NCBI GenBank assembly: GCA_964345105.1
Contig: CAYFPZ010000010.1
Coordinates: forward strand, 1 to 51,667
Reading direction: 5' to 3'
Length of the DNA stretch: 51,667 nucleotides
DNA from: DG-33 sp964345105
Lineage (GTDB): Archaea > Hadarchaeota > Hadarchaeia > Hadarchaeales > Hadarchaeaceae
Shown here: one piece after another, positions 1 through 6,619 of the stretch
Layout: every line of letters begins with the position of its first letter
Numbering within the stretch: the first letter of the stretch is position 1
Translations under genes and position numbers: made by a program
The notes under the pieces: model-generated
What the model saw: the letters and a program-made list of their open reading frames with translations, nothing else
Databases searched by the model: none
Told to the model about the DNA's origin: nothing

Positions 1-173
1 TAACTCATCAGATATTTCGAGAATTCCTAACGGAGGCAACTGGTGCTAAAGTCGCTTTACTCGCCGTGCAACCAAAGGACACAAGTTTTGGAGAAGGTCT
101 TACAAAAGAGTTGGAAGAAGCCATTGAGCTTTTATCAAATTTTTTGTCGAGAGTTCTCCCCCAAAAGGAATAA
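1..173 (+). CDS. [NiFe] hydrogenase maturation protease, C-terminal part (5' end off window)
   Basis: The frame starting at base 3 is open from the window edge to TAA at 171-173 and gives 56 residues. The stretch VALLAVQPKD followed by SFGEGL and a helical EELEEAIELL tail resembles the C-terminal part of HycI/HyaD-type endopeptidases, which trim the C-terminus of the hydrogenase large subunit after nickel insertion. The catalytic and nickel-binding acidic residues of that family lie further N-terminal and are not in the window. The gene is convergent with mvhD, with about 45 bases between the stops containing two T-runs. The assignment rests on a short C-terminal match, so the subfamily is uncertain, but mvhD next door and hypF later in the window fit a hydrogenase context. 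Confidence 0.7.
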   Translation, partial: THQIFREFLTEATGAKVALLAVQPKDTSFGEGLTKELEEAIELLSNFLSRVLPQKE

Positions 174-218
174 TGTACCGTATTTTTGAACTTCGATTTG
201 CTTTTTCATAGCTCAATA

Positions 219-662
219 TCAGTGGCTTGATGATGAAACTTTTCCAGAAACTTGGGCGGATACTTTACAAGGCCCCAACTTTGTAATCTCATCAACAACT
301 TCCGTAACAATTTTAACGAATCGTTCAGCCTCTCCAGCTGATACTGTTTCGAACCTGAGCCTCTTCGGTTCTACCCCTAACTGCTCTAGTATTCGCTTGA
401 GCAGGGCAACTCTTCGTTGAGCCTTGTAGTTTCCAGAGATGAAATGACAGTCCCCAAAGTGGCATCCAGCGACCAACACCCCGTCCGCACCTCGTTTAAA
501 AGTTTCTAGAATGTGAACGGGATCTAGCCGCCCAGTGCACATCAGCCTGATGATGCGGACGTTAGGCGGATAACGCATGCGACTCGTTCCAGCGAGGTCA
601 GCTGCAGCGTAGGAGCAGAAATTGCAAAGAAAGACGATGATTTTTGGTTCAAATCCGGTCAT
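219..662 (-). CDS. mvhD: MvhD-type iron-sulfur subunit (F420-non-reducing hydrogenase / heterodisulfide reductase linker)
   Basis: The 147-residue protein has the MvhD (methyl-viologen-reducing hydrogenase delta subunit) pattern: an N-terminal strand then FLCNFCSY (Cys13, Cys16), a third Cys in RLMCTGR, and VAGCHFGDCHF with two more. These five Cys are the family's likely [2Fe-2S] ligands. MvhD passes electrons from the [NiFe] hydrogenase to heterodisulfide reductase-like HdrA in the cytoplasm. I chose the ATG at 662 because GGAGGT lies 7 bases upstream; a start seven codons earlier has no such site. No hydrogenase large or small subunit and no hdrA are present, so the partners must be encoded elsewhere. 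It starts 64 bases after sufB on the same strand and may share that transcript. The C-terminal tail ends in four serines and a His and looks unstructured. Confidence 0.88.
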   Translation of the reverse strand: MTGFEPKIIVFLCNFCSYAAADLAGTSRMRYPPNVRIIRLMCTGRLDPVHILETFKRGADGVLVAGCHFGDCHFISGNYKAQRRVALLKRILEQLGVEPKRLRFETVSAGEAERFVKIVTEVVDEITKLGPCKVSAQVSGKVSSSSH

Positions 663-726
663 GTTATCTACCTCCAAGGTCACCTGTGTACTTAAGAATT
701 TTGATTTTTATATTTTTCACCCTATT

Positions 727-1947
727 TTACAAGGCTCCACCGAGGGTTACATCGATCATCCGCTTGACATCCCTTTTTAAAGCATCTGGAAGTCCAAAGA
801 TGCTAATATCCATGAATCCCCGGATAATCAGCGATTCGGCCTCAGACTCTGAGAAACCCCTCGCCATCAAATATTGGACTTGCTCTTCCGCTATCTTCCC
901 CACGGCGGCCTCATGCGAAAGTTCGGTTCCCTTCACCTTCCCTACCAGCTCTGGAATCGCGTGGATAAAGGCTTCATTGGAGAGCAAAAGCCCCCTGCAT
1001 TCAAGGTGTGCCTTGCTGTCCTCATGCTCTCCAACTAAGAGTCCACGGGCATTTATCTGCGCATTGTCCGAGGCTATCGCCCGTGCTATGATTTCCCCCT
1101 TGCTCCCTTTGCCTTGGAGGACCACTTTCGAGCCCACATCCAAATAGGAATTTTGCCCCCCGTGTAGGATTGTGTTGAACCTAACTCTAGAGTTAGCTCC
1201 CTTGCAGTAAGCAACCGGGTACATTTGAAGGCTTTTCACGGGTTTCATGCACATGTAATTGTTAATGAACGTTGCACCATCGCCCACAAGTGCCGCAGTT
1301 CGAGGTCGAACATTGAAATTTTGGGCCCAGTTATGGATCATGGTGAAAGTGAGCTTTGCGTTTTTCTTCACGTAAAATTCGGAAATGCCCACATGCAGGC
1401 CGCTTTGAACGTTTGGGTGAACCGTGCAGCCAGTTATTATCTGGGCTTCAGAGTTGGGTTCTGCTATTATCAAGTTGTGAACATTTTGGTTGAAATTCTC
1501 TTTTGAGATGAAAATGCATGCTTGTAGGGGGAGCGTGATTTTTTGACCCTCGAGTACTCGGATGAAATAGCCCTGATCCCACTTTAACTTGGCTAAAGTG
1601 GTGAATTTGTCTGTGTTTGCGTCAACAATCTTCCACCAATACTCCTTGGCCCAGCGGTATTTTTTGAGTGCTTCTTCAGTGCTCATTATTTCGGCTTTTC
1701 CCCTGAAAGTTTTTCGAATTGCTTGAAGGACAGCAGAATGATCTATTTGAAAATATGTGCCGGCTCGTTCCTTTTCCTTGGTAATTCCAACGCTTAAGGC
1801 TCTCTGGACGATATCCTTTGGCAGTGTCGAAATAGCACATGGGGGCCAAGGTGAAGTTTCTCTTTTGAAAGCTCCCACATCCAAGTCGGGCCCAAAAGCC
1901 GCTGGCTTCTCGATTGCATTCAACGTAGTCTTTTTACCCTTGGGCAT
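727..1947 (-). CDS. sufB: SufB/SufD-family Fe-S cluster scaffold (SmsB-like short form)
   Basis: This 406-residue protein is a SufB/SufD-family beta-helix scaffold that works with the SufC ATPase to build Fe-S clusters. The C-terminal core is clear. LECRGLLL holds Cys317, which aligns with the essential Cys of bacterial SufB (in QCDSLLIG). LSHEAAVGK holds Glu346, aligning with the conserved Glu of VEHEATTSK. The helical end carries QYLMARGFSESEAESLIIRGF. At about 400 residues it is shorter than bacterial SufB and matches the minimal archaeal two-component arrangement that has been called SMS (SmsC plus SmsB). The start overlaps the end of sufC by 28 bases, so the two are translationally coupled. 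No SufD, SufS or SufE is nearby, which fits organisms that take sulfur directly from sulfide. The SMS label is inference; the family is sure. Confidence 0.93.
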   Translation of the reverse strand: MPKGKKTTLNAIEKPAAFGPDLDVGAFKRETSPWPPCAISTLPKDIVQRALSVGITKEKERAGTYFQIDHSAVLQAIRKTFRGKAEIMSTEEALKKYRWAKEYWWKIVDANTDKFTTLAKLKWDQGYFIRVLEGQKITLPLQACIFISKENFNQNVHNLIIAEPNSEAQIITGCTVHPNVQSGLHVGISEFYVKKNAKLTFTMIHNWAQNFNVRPRTAALVGDGATFINNYMCMKPVKSLQMYPVAYCKGANSRVRFNTILHGGQNSYLDVGSKVVLQGKGSKGEIIARAIASDNAQINARGLLVGEHEDSKAHLECRGLLLSNEAFIHAIPELVGKVKGTELSHEAAVGKIAEEQVQYLMARGFSESEAESLIIRGFMDISIFGLPDALKRDVKRMIDVTLGGAL

Positions 1948-2645
1948 TGCTCACACCACTTGTAGCCTCTTTTCATGATCCGGTTGATAATATTGATTGG
2001 TTTTCCAGAGCAGGCGATCATACCATAAAACATCACATGGGCTTTGTCCACTTTTAAGTAGCGCAGGATGTGGCCGAGGTGGGTTATCAACAGGCCGGAT
2101 CGCTTCTTGAGGAATTCGTTAATCGCCTTGCCTATAACCTCAAGATTTTCAACATCTACTCCTGAGTCGGGCTCATCGAATATCGCAAAATCTGGTCGTT
2201 GAGCGAGCAACTGTAAAATCTCCGTCCGCTTGAGTTCGCCTCCGGAGAATCCTAAATTTAAATCTCTGCCGAAAAAATCCACGGGGATGTTTGTGGTGCC
2301 TGCCAGCTTTACTTCATCGACTTTTCCCTTGGTGAGGTGTCGCAAAACATCGCCCAGTTTGACCCCTCTTATTCGAGGGGGGTTTTGGAAGGCCACACCC
2401 ATGCCTAGCTTCACGCGCTCATCCGTTGGCATGGTGGTGATGTCAGTGCCATTGAACCGAATCTTGCCCGATAGAATGTGGCAGCTCGGGAAGCCCAAAA
2501 TTGACGTTATCAGCGAGGTCTTCCCGGATCCGTTGGGCCCGAGCAAAACGTGGGTTTCTCCTTTGGGTATCTCTAGGTTAACTCCCCCGAGTACCCGTTT
2601 TCCCGCGATTTCCACGGTTAGGTTCTCTATCCTTAGCATTTTCAA
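1920..2645 (-). CDS. sufC: SufC-type ABC ATPase for Fe-S cluster assembly (SmsC-like)
   Basis: The 241-residue cytosolic ATPase carries all ABC motifs: Walker A GPNGSGKTS (36-44), Q-loop in AFQNPP (86-90), signature LGFSGGE (131-137), Walker B FAIFDEPD (153-160) with the SufC-typical SGVD following, and H-loop THLGH (His189). It would power cluster building on the SufB scaffold. Length equals the usual SufC (about 245). An oddity is the C-terminal tail, which ends with WCEQC, a CxxC not part of the ABC fold. The gene is first in the sufC-sufB unit, and the upstream 90 bases are shared with a divergent membrane-protein gene at 2736. A SufC identity rather than a transporter ATPase is supported by the overlapping sufB and the lack of a permease. 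Confidence 0.93.
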   Translation of the reverse strand: MKMLRIENLTVEIAGKRVLGGVNLEIPKGETHVLLGPNGSGKTSLITSILGFPSCHILSGKIRFNGTDITTMPTDERVKLGMGVAFQNPPRIRGVKLGDVLRHLTKGKVDEVKLAGTTNIPVDFFGRDLNLGFSGGELKRTEILQLLAQRPDFAIFDEPDSGVDVENLEVIGKAINEFLKKRSGLLITHLGHILRYLKVDKAHVMFYGMIACSGKPINIINRIMKRGYKWCEQCPRVKRLR

Positions 2646-2735
2646 GGTCGCAACCCCATTTTAACACTCTTCGGGATAACCTAAAAGTTTCACACCAAGA
2701 CACATTTATTAATCTTCACGATTTAAGGTGCAGCG

Positions 2736-3227
2736 ATGGACGACTTTACATTTGGATTGCTATATAGCGTTGTCGCAGTGGCCCTCGTGGGGGTCTTGTT
2801 ATTCTTGTTAGGTCGAAAATTCGATAGGCGGCTTTACCTAAAGCCCGTGATTTACGGCTTTTTCTTCGGGGCTGGTGTCAACTTACTTTTTGGAGGGGGG
2901 ATTTTCGCCTTTTTGGTAGGTGGTGCGGTTACTGGCTACTTGCTCGCTCGGGAGATTAGAGATTGGTGGAGTCAATTCCGAGCTGGGGGGTTGAATGGTA
3001 CTTTAATTATTTGCAGCCCCATCCTCTCGAACATGTTCATCCTCTTCACACGAGGCATCTCGGATATCATAGTTACTCAGGCTAGTCCTGAAGAGGTATT
3101 ATTCCTGCTTTATGGGGACATGTTTCTCTATGCTTTTATGTTGGTAGCCATTGTTGGCATTGGCGCCGTGCTGGGGGGATTGCTGCGCAAATTCTTAAAG
3201 CCTTCTGAGATGACACTTCAACAATAG
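2736..3227 (+). CDS. Glycine-rich integral membrane protein of unknown function
   Basis: The 163-residue protein has about four hydrophobic segments (roughly residues 7-25, 36-72 as a glycine-rich hairpin, 88-106 and 128-152). Glycine-dense stretches such as FFFGAGVNLLFGGG and FLVGGAVTGYLLA resemble small archaeal membrane proteins with helix-packing glycine motifs. No catalytic motif, signal peptide or metal site is visible. The ATG is preceded by AAGGTG five bases upstream and by an AT-rich box (CATTTATTAAT, about 2703-2713) at a suitable promoter distance. The gene is monocistronic: sufC is divergent and the interrupted tRNA gene follows. I do not recognise the family. Confidence 0.75.
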   Translation: MDDFTFGLLYSVVAVALVGVLLFLLGRKFDRRLYLKPVIYGFFFGAGVNLLFGGGIFAFLVGGAVTGYLLAREIRDWWSQFRAGGLNGTLIICSPILSNMFILFTRGISDIIVTQASPEEVLFLLYGDMFLYAFMLVAIVGIGAVLGGLLRKFLKPSEMTLQQ

Positions 3228-3302
3228 CGAGTTTTTCTCTTTACAAAGAACTGCTTTTGAAACACAAATCATTTATCCCGAAAAATTAGACGAATTCACG
3301 GT

Positions 3303-3312
3303 AGCGGGGTAG
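3303..3312 (+). repeat. Exact 10-base copy of tRNA exon 1 just upstream of the tRNA
   Basis: AGCGGGGTAG at 3303-3312 repeats exactly at 3321-3330, where it is read as the complete first exon of the initiator tRNA. The repeat ends at the proposed 5' splice site. The spacer begins CTACC, which can pair with GGTAG at the end of exon 1. It could be a remnant of duplication, or part of the 5' leader. Confidence 0.6.
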
Positions 3313-3330
3313 CTACCTGCAGCGGGGTAG

Positions 3331-3360
3331 AGCAGCAGTAGGGAACTACTCTGCCCCCAC
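3331..3360 (+). other. tRNA intron 1 (30 bases, D-stem, position 10/11)
   Basis: GCAG/CTGC and AGTAG/CTACT pair around a GGAA loop, with one bulged C, forming the inner helix. The central helix GGGT/CCCC has three of four pairs. Cuts between bases two and three of the bulges AG|A and AC|G rebuild a perfect GGGC/GCCC D-stem. There is no outer helix. Confidence 0.6.
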
Positions 3361-3382
3361 GGCAGCATGGAGTGCCCGCCGG

Positions 3383-3403
3383 TCGTGGAAAACCACGGGC
3401 GAA
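3383..3403 (+). other. tRNA intron 2 (21 bases, anticodon stem, position 30/31)
   Basis: This is the clearest splice motif of the four. Central helix CGCC/GGCG has four of four pairs, the bulges are GG|T and AA|G, and the inner helix CGTGG/CCACG closes an AAAA tetraloop. Removing it restores the fifth base pair of the anticodon stem. An outer helix is lacking. Confidence 0.8.
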
Positions 3404-3410
3404 GCTCATA

Positions 3411-3444
3411 AGGCGTCAAGCCATGAGTTTGGCGCTCCTGCGAG
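3411..3444 (+). other. tRNA intron 3 (34 bases, canonical position 37/38)
   Basis: It lies directly after A37. A 9-base stem GCGTCAAGC/GTTTGGCGC (two G-U pairs) closes loop CATGA. Bulges TA|A and AG|A flank an imperfect central helix CTCA/TGCG, and the anticodon stem is the outer helix. This is the usual archaeal intron position. Confidence 0.75.
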
Positions 3445-3466
3445 ACCCGGAGGTCAGTGGTTCAAG

Positions 3467-3496
3467 AGAGAGCGGCGTAAAACCTCTCTCGGAATT
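3467..3496 (+). other. tRNA intron 4 (30 bases, T-loop, position 59/60)
   Basis: The T-stem AGTGG/CCACT is the outer helix, TTCA/GGAA the central helix (three of four pairs), and the bulges are AG|A and TT|T. The inner helix GAGAG/CTCTC follows without a gap. Removal yields the standard seven-base T-loop TTCAAGT. Confidence 0.78.
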
Positions 3497-3555
3497 TCCA
3501 CTCCCCGCTACCTTATCTAGCTTGATAGCCTGAGGAAGTCAATAGGAGATTGCTC

Positions 3556-4143
3556 ATGTCTATTATCGGGTTGGTCGCGCTGACTCTGCTCATGGGGCCA
3601 TTTGGCGCTATACCGTTCGCGTTTGACCAAGGAATGTCGACTGTTGATACCGCAATCGCTGTCAGTATTATCCACGCGACTCTCGTGCCCGTATGGTTCG
3701 GGTTTTTTGAGTTTATCGGATATAGCATGCGTTACAAAAATCGTATTATCTCCCGTGTTATGGGGTACGCAGCGACTAAATCTAAAAGGTTCAGGATAAA
3801 CATTGACGCTTACATACAAAAATTTGAGCGTCGAGTTGGACAATTCGGTTTTGCTCTAGGTGTGATTGGATTCACATTTTTGGTTGGCGTCTGTTGGGCA
3901 GCTCTCTGTGCTTACATACTAAACATAAAGAAGAAGACGATCCTCGCATCCATCGCTGTCGGTGCGGTGATTTCCAGCGTTTTCTGGACCTTTGTGTTTG
4001 CTGGAATTGTGGGGGCCCTGCCCAGCCCATTGACACTTTACCTAATATTGATTGCTGCGACGTTCGCTTTCCTCATATACAAGAAGGTTCGCGAGCGTAA
4101 ACTATTACGGAAAATTTTTCGCCCAATCTTAAAAAGTCGCTGA
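3556..4143 (+). CDS. Small multidrug-export-like integral membrane protein
   Basis: The 195-residue protein has four to five membrane segments (about 2-20, 30-52, 92-118, 124-146, 148-168) and a basic C-terminal tail ending KIFRPILKSR. The layout, with a conserved MGPFGAIPFAF turn early and a soluble basic stretch in the middle, resembles the archaeal/bacterial family named putative small multi-drug export protein (PF06695), a name not backed by firm function. The ATG at 3556 is preferred over a TTG two codons earlier because GGAG lies 7 bases upstream of it. The gene begins 46 bases after the tRNA and is convergent with asd. Transported substrate cannot be inferred. Confidence 0.65.
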   Translation: MSIIGLVALTLLMGPFGAIPFAFDQGMSTVDTAIAVSIIHATLVPVWFGFFEFIGYSMRYKNRIISRVMGYAATKSKRFRINIDAYIQKFERRVGQFGFALGVIGFTFLVGVCWAALCAYILNIKKKTILASIAVGAVISSVFWTFVFAGIVGALPSPLTLYLILIAATFAFLIYKKVRERKLLRKIFRPILKSR

Positions 4144-4196
4144 TTCTGCGCTAGCATCAGAGGAAACCGTGACCGCCCTTTGGGTGCTCATGTGTT

Positions 4197-5336
4197 TCAT
4201 TTGATTAGTCCAATTTTGTAAAGGTACTCAGCTGCTAGCACTGCACCCTTCGCTGCGCCAAGCTCGGTGTTGTGTGAGAGCACGGTGTACTGGAAACCAT
4301 TGTCAAAAGCGTTCGCTTCCACTCCACCGATGGCTGCGACCATGCCATCTTCCAAGTCTGAGTCGAACCTCGGCTGGGGCCTGTCGATTTCATCCATGAC
4401 TACTATCGGCTGCTTAGGTGCGGTCGGTAATGCCAGTTTCTGCGGTTCGCCCCGATAATTTTTCCAAACTTCTTTCAGCTCATCAATACTGCATCCTTTC
4501 GTGGTTTCGATGAAAACAGACTCCGTGTGGCCATCGAGGACCGGGACGCGATTACACTTGCACGCAATCTTAAATCCCGCTGGTGTGATTTTGCCCCCGC
4601 TGAATTCTCCGAGGAGCTTCACTGTTTCTTTTCTGACTTTTTCTTCCTCCATGCGAATGTATGGAATGACGTTGCCTTCGAAAACACTTTGTGAAAATTT
4701 ATCCAGTCCAGCCGGGAGGTCGGATCCCTGTACCTTTCGCTGTTCGGCCCAACTTTTGACCGCACCATACCCTGCTCCAGATACAGACTGCATCGAAGCC
4801 ATCGTCACGTGCTTAAGTCCGAACTTATCGTGTACAGGCTTCAACGACATCACTAGGCCAATAGTCGTGCAGTTGGGCTGAGGCACGACAAATCCCTTCC
4901 AACCTCTGCCTTTTTGTTGCACATCTATGATGTCCGCATGTGACTCATTCACACTCGGCAGGTATACGAAGCTGTCTTCGAAGTAGCGGTAGGCGGAGGC
5001 CGTGCTGATTACTGGCTTTTCCACCGCGATGTTTCCCTCGACCTCTAGCGCCGTTTCCGACGGCAATGCTGAAAAGAACAAGCTGTTTTCTTCAAGGCTT
5101 ACTTTGCGAAGATTCTGGACCATCATGTCTAGAATTTTTTTGCTGGGCGCTCCTTTACAAAACCATCTTGAATGTTCCCTTCCATAGTTTAGCGCGTCCG
5201 CATACTTCTTGCCAGCAGACCTTTCCGACGCATACAATGCCGTGAGCTCGAACCACGGGTGCTTCTGGAGGTTGAGTACAAATTTCTGCCCAACCTCGCC
5301 CGTCGCGCCCAAGACAGCAATTGGGATTTTCGCCAT
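4197..5336 (-). CDS. asd: Aspartate-semialdehyde dehydrogenase
   Basis: This enzyme reduces aspartyl phosphate to aspartate semialdehyde with NADPH, the branch-point precursor for lysine, threonine and methionine. The 379-residue sequence has the dinucleotide loop GATGEVGQ (10-17), catalytic Cys156 in PQPNCTT, SVSGAGYG (184-191), and the proton-relay His270 in RVPVLDGHTE. This motif set and length match the archaeal/fungal type. It provides the step between LysC and DapA, whose genes lie about 2-4 kb upstream on the same strand. It is separated from that operon by a gap carrying its own AT box (AATTAAATAAG, reverse strand of 5367-5377), so it probably has its own promoter. The first 70 bases upstream may be shared with the small divergent ORF at 5407. 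Confidence 0.95.
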   Translation of the reverse strand: MAKIPIAVLGATGEVGQKFVLNLQKHPWFELTALYASERSAGKKYADALNYGREHSRWFCKGAPSKKILDMMVQNLRKVSLEENSLFFSALPSETALEVEGNIAVEKPVISTASAYRYFEDSFVYLPSVNESHADIIDVQQKGRGWKGFVVPQPNCTTIGLVMSLKPVHDKFGLKHVTMASMQSVSGAGYGAVKSWAEQRKVQGSDLPAGLDKFSQSVFEGNVIPYIRMEEEKVRKETVKLLGEFSGGKITPAGFKIACKCNRVPVLDGHTESVFIETTKGCSIDELKEVWKNYRGEPQKLALPTAPKQPIVVMDEIDRPQPRFDSDLEDGMVAAIGGVEANAFDNGFQYTVLSHNTELGAAKGAVLAAEYLYKIGLIK

Positions 5337-5366
5337 TCAGCCGCCCGCTTTAGTGTGTTCTCAAGT

Positions 5367-5377
5367 CTTATTTAATT
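5367..5377 (-). promoter_or_regulatory. AT-rich TATA-like box between asd and a divergent small ORF
   Basis: The box reads CTTATTTAATT on the plus strand. It sits about 36 bases from the asd start on one side and about 30 from the small ORF start on the other, so it could serve either direction. It is the only strong AT box in the 70-base divergent gap. Confidence 0.4.
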
Positions 5378-5406
5378 TGGCAAGGTGAAAAGATTTAGGT
5401 GTTTTG

Positions 5407-5541
5407 ATGCCCCGCCGGAAGTACGGACACATGGTCGGGCCGCTTCCAGCCCCACCTAAACCCGAGAAGTGTAGATTCTGTAGGCGTGGGTTACCCTGTC
5501 CTTTCCATAAGCAAAGAAAACCATCTTTGAGAAAAAAGTAG
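5407..5541 (+). CDS. Putative 44-residue zinc-finger protein, unrecognised
   Basis: An ATG-to-TAG frame encodes a 44-residue, highly basic protein. It begins MPRRKYGHMVGPLP, passes a proline-rich linker and has CRFC followed by LPCPFH, giving three cysteines and a histidine spaced like a small zinc knuckle (CX2C-X6-CX3H). It ends in a Lys/Arg tail. The dense Cys/His and basic pattern is unlikely for random sequence but the ORF is short. AGGTG lies about seven bases upstream of the ATG. It sits alone between the divergent asd start and the convergent pyruvyl-transferase gene. RNA or ribosome binding would be a guess; no family is recognised. Confidence 0.45.
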   Translation: MPRRKYGHMVGPLPAPPKPEKCRFCRRGLPCPFHKQRKPSLRKK

Positions 5542-5563
5542 TGATTGTCATTTTGATTAATTT

Positions 5564-6607
5564 TTAAGTAGACAATTTGCTAATTTTTGTTAGGAATTCT
5601 TCTTGTCGTACCCACAGTTTACGCTTTAGAGTCCTGAAGTCCCTCTTGATATTTTTCGAATCATCGAGAGCACGCAATGAAACTTCCTTAATCTTTTTCA
5701 GATCAGCGCTTCTGACATCTATTACCTTATCTTTCTGATTAATGAACTCCATAAAATTGTAATTTTTGAAGTCATAGGCAACATTTACTATTGGAACCTC
5801 ACTTCCGAACGCTAGCACTGTAGAATGCATCATCATCCCAATGACCAAATCTAGTTTACCGTAAATGAATTTCATTTTGTATGGGTTGGGGGCTGTATCC
5901 ACCACTTTGAGCGGCAATTTTTTCTTTCGCATTACCTCAACAACGTGGTGCTCATCTGGATGGTGTGCTAAATAGACGATTTCTGCGTTTAGATGCTTAA
6001 TTAAAAATTTGCAAGCTTTGGTATACTCGTCAATTGTCTTGCGCAAATATTTGGGGTATAGCGCCCAGTAGTGACAAGCCACGTTTACGCCTATCTTTAT
6101 TTTACTTTCATCTAGGACAACTTTGCTGGTCTTTTCAGAATCAAGAAAAATTGCGGGGTCACCTATTACGTGCACATCGCCTACCCCTAAATCTCTCAAA
6201 AATTTACAGGTGTATCCGTCCCGAACGGAGGTGAGCTTGGCGCACGCGTTCAATAATCGAACGCTTTCTACTTGCTCCTGAGTTAGTTCTTTGTCCCCGA
6301 GATTTCTGAGGTATCCTATCCCATAGAGCACGATCGGTATTTCTACAGATTTGATAACTTGAGCATCCATCGGGAGAAAAAATTTGGAGTATAATCCCCC
6401 TCCCCCGATTACGCAAATATCATGCCGGTTGATGGTCTCGATAAATTCGGTGGGTTGCGGTTTTTTTAGTTCTTCGACTTCGCCCGGAGTATAGGTAAAT
6501 GGTTTCAAACGGGAGCTTAGCATGTCTCTGATTGAATAAGCTATAGCGATTTCGCCTATGTTATAAAAATCCTCTTCTCTTCTACAAAAATGAATTACAC
6601 TAGACAA
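5564..6607 (-). CDS. Polysaccharide pyruvyl transferase family protein
   Basis: The 347-residue protein resembles the PF04230 family (CsaB-like), which adds ketal pyruvate to surface polysaccharides. Features include an N-terminal NIGEIAIAYSI region, the glycine-rich CVIGGGGLYSKF (about 65-76), VLYGIGYLRN, a TSVRDGYTCKFLRDLGV motif with VIGDPAIF (about 127-155), and a C-terminal VIGMMMHSTVLAFGSEVPIVNVAYDFK block, where the family keeps the R/H-x-H-S loop and P(I/V)xxxxYxxK. It starts 12 bases after dapB ends and so is probably the last gene of the lysine operon. That context is unexpected: a cell-envelope enzyme downstream of diaminopimelate genes. The acceptor is unknown, and the family also contains non-pyruvyl members. 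Confidence 0.75.
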   Translation of the reverse strand: MSSVIHFCRREEDFYNIGEIAIAYSIRDMLSSRLKPFTYTPGEVEELKKPQPTEFIETINRHDICVIGGGGLYSKFFLPMDAQVIKSVEIPIVLYGIGYLRNLGDKELTQEQVESVRLLNACAKLTSVRDGYTCKFLRDLGVGDVHVIGDPAIFLDSEKTSKVVLDESKIKIGVNVACHYWALYPKYLRKTIDEYTKACKFLIKHLNAEIVYLAHHPDEHHVVEVMRKKKLPLKVVDTAPNPYKMKFIYGKLDLVIGMMMHSTVLAFGSEVPIVNVAYDFKNYNFMEFINQKDKVIDVRSADLKKIKEVSLRALDDSKNIKRDFRTLKRKLWVRQEEFLTKISKLST

Positions 6608-6619
6608 GGTACTCCCGTT

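Larger units (their letters stand above)
3321..3510 (+). tRNA. Initiator tRNA-Met (CAU) gene interrupted by four introns
   Basis: Joining 3321-3330, 3361-3382, 3404-3410, 3445-3466 and 3497-3510 gives a 75-base cloverleaf. Acceptor AGCGGGG pairs with CCCCGCT and the discriminator is A. The D-stem is GGGC/GCCC, the anticodon stem CCGGG/CCCGG with loop CTCATAA (anticodon CAT at 3407-3409), and the T-stem AGTGG/CCACT with loop TTCAAGT. The A1-U72 pair and three G-C pairs next to the anticodon loop are archaeal initiator hallmarks. Each intron folds into a bulge-helix-bulge-like structure, the archaeal splicing signal. The first cut is the least certain because GCAGC repeats on both sides. CCA is not encoded in full (CC then T). 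Position 21 is T, which is unusual. The acceptor, anticodon and T arms make the identity firm; exact splice sites are inferred. Confidence 0.88.

Noticed and set aside
644..1147. Long plus-strand open frame opposite sufB
   Set aside because: It is a shadow of sufB: low-complexity Ser/Pro composition, no motif, no ribosome-binding site, while sufB keeps its family residues.
3303..3320. Upstream AGCGGGGTAG as the true tRNA 5' end
   Set aside because: Starting there would require a 48-base first intron whose inner helix does not pair; the copy at 3321 gives a coherent splice structure.
3513..3843. Minus-strand open frames opposite the small multidrug-export-like gene
   Set aside because: Composition is shadow-like and they compete with a membrane protein that has a clear ribosome-binding site and hydrophobic pattern.
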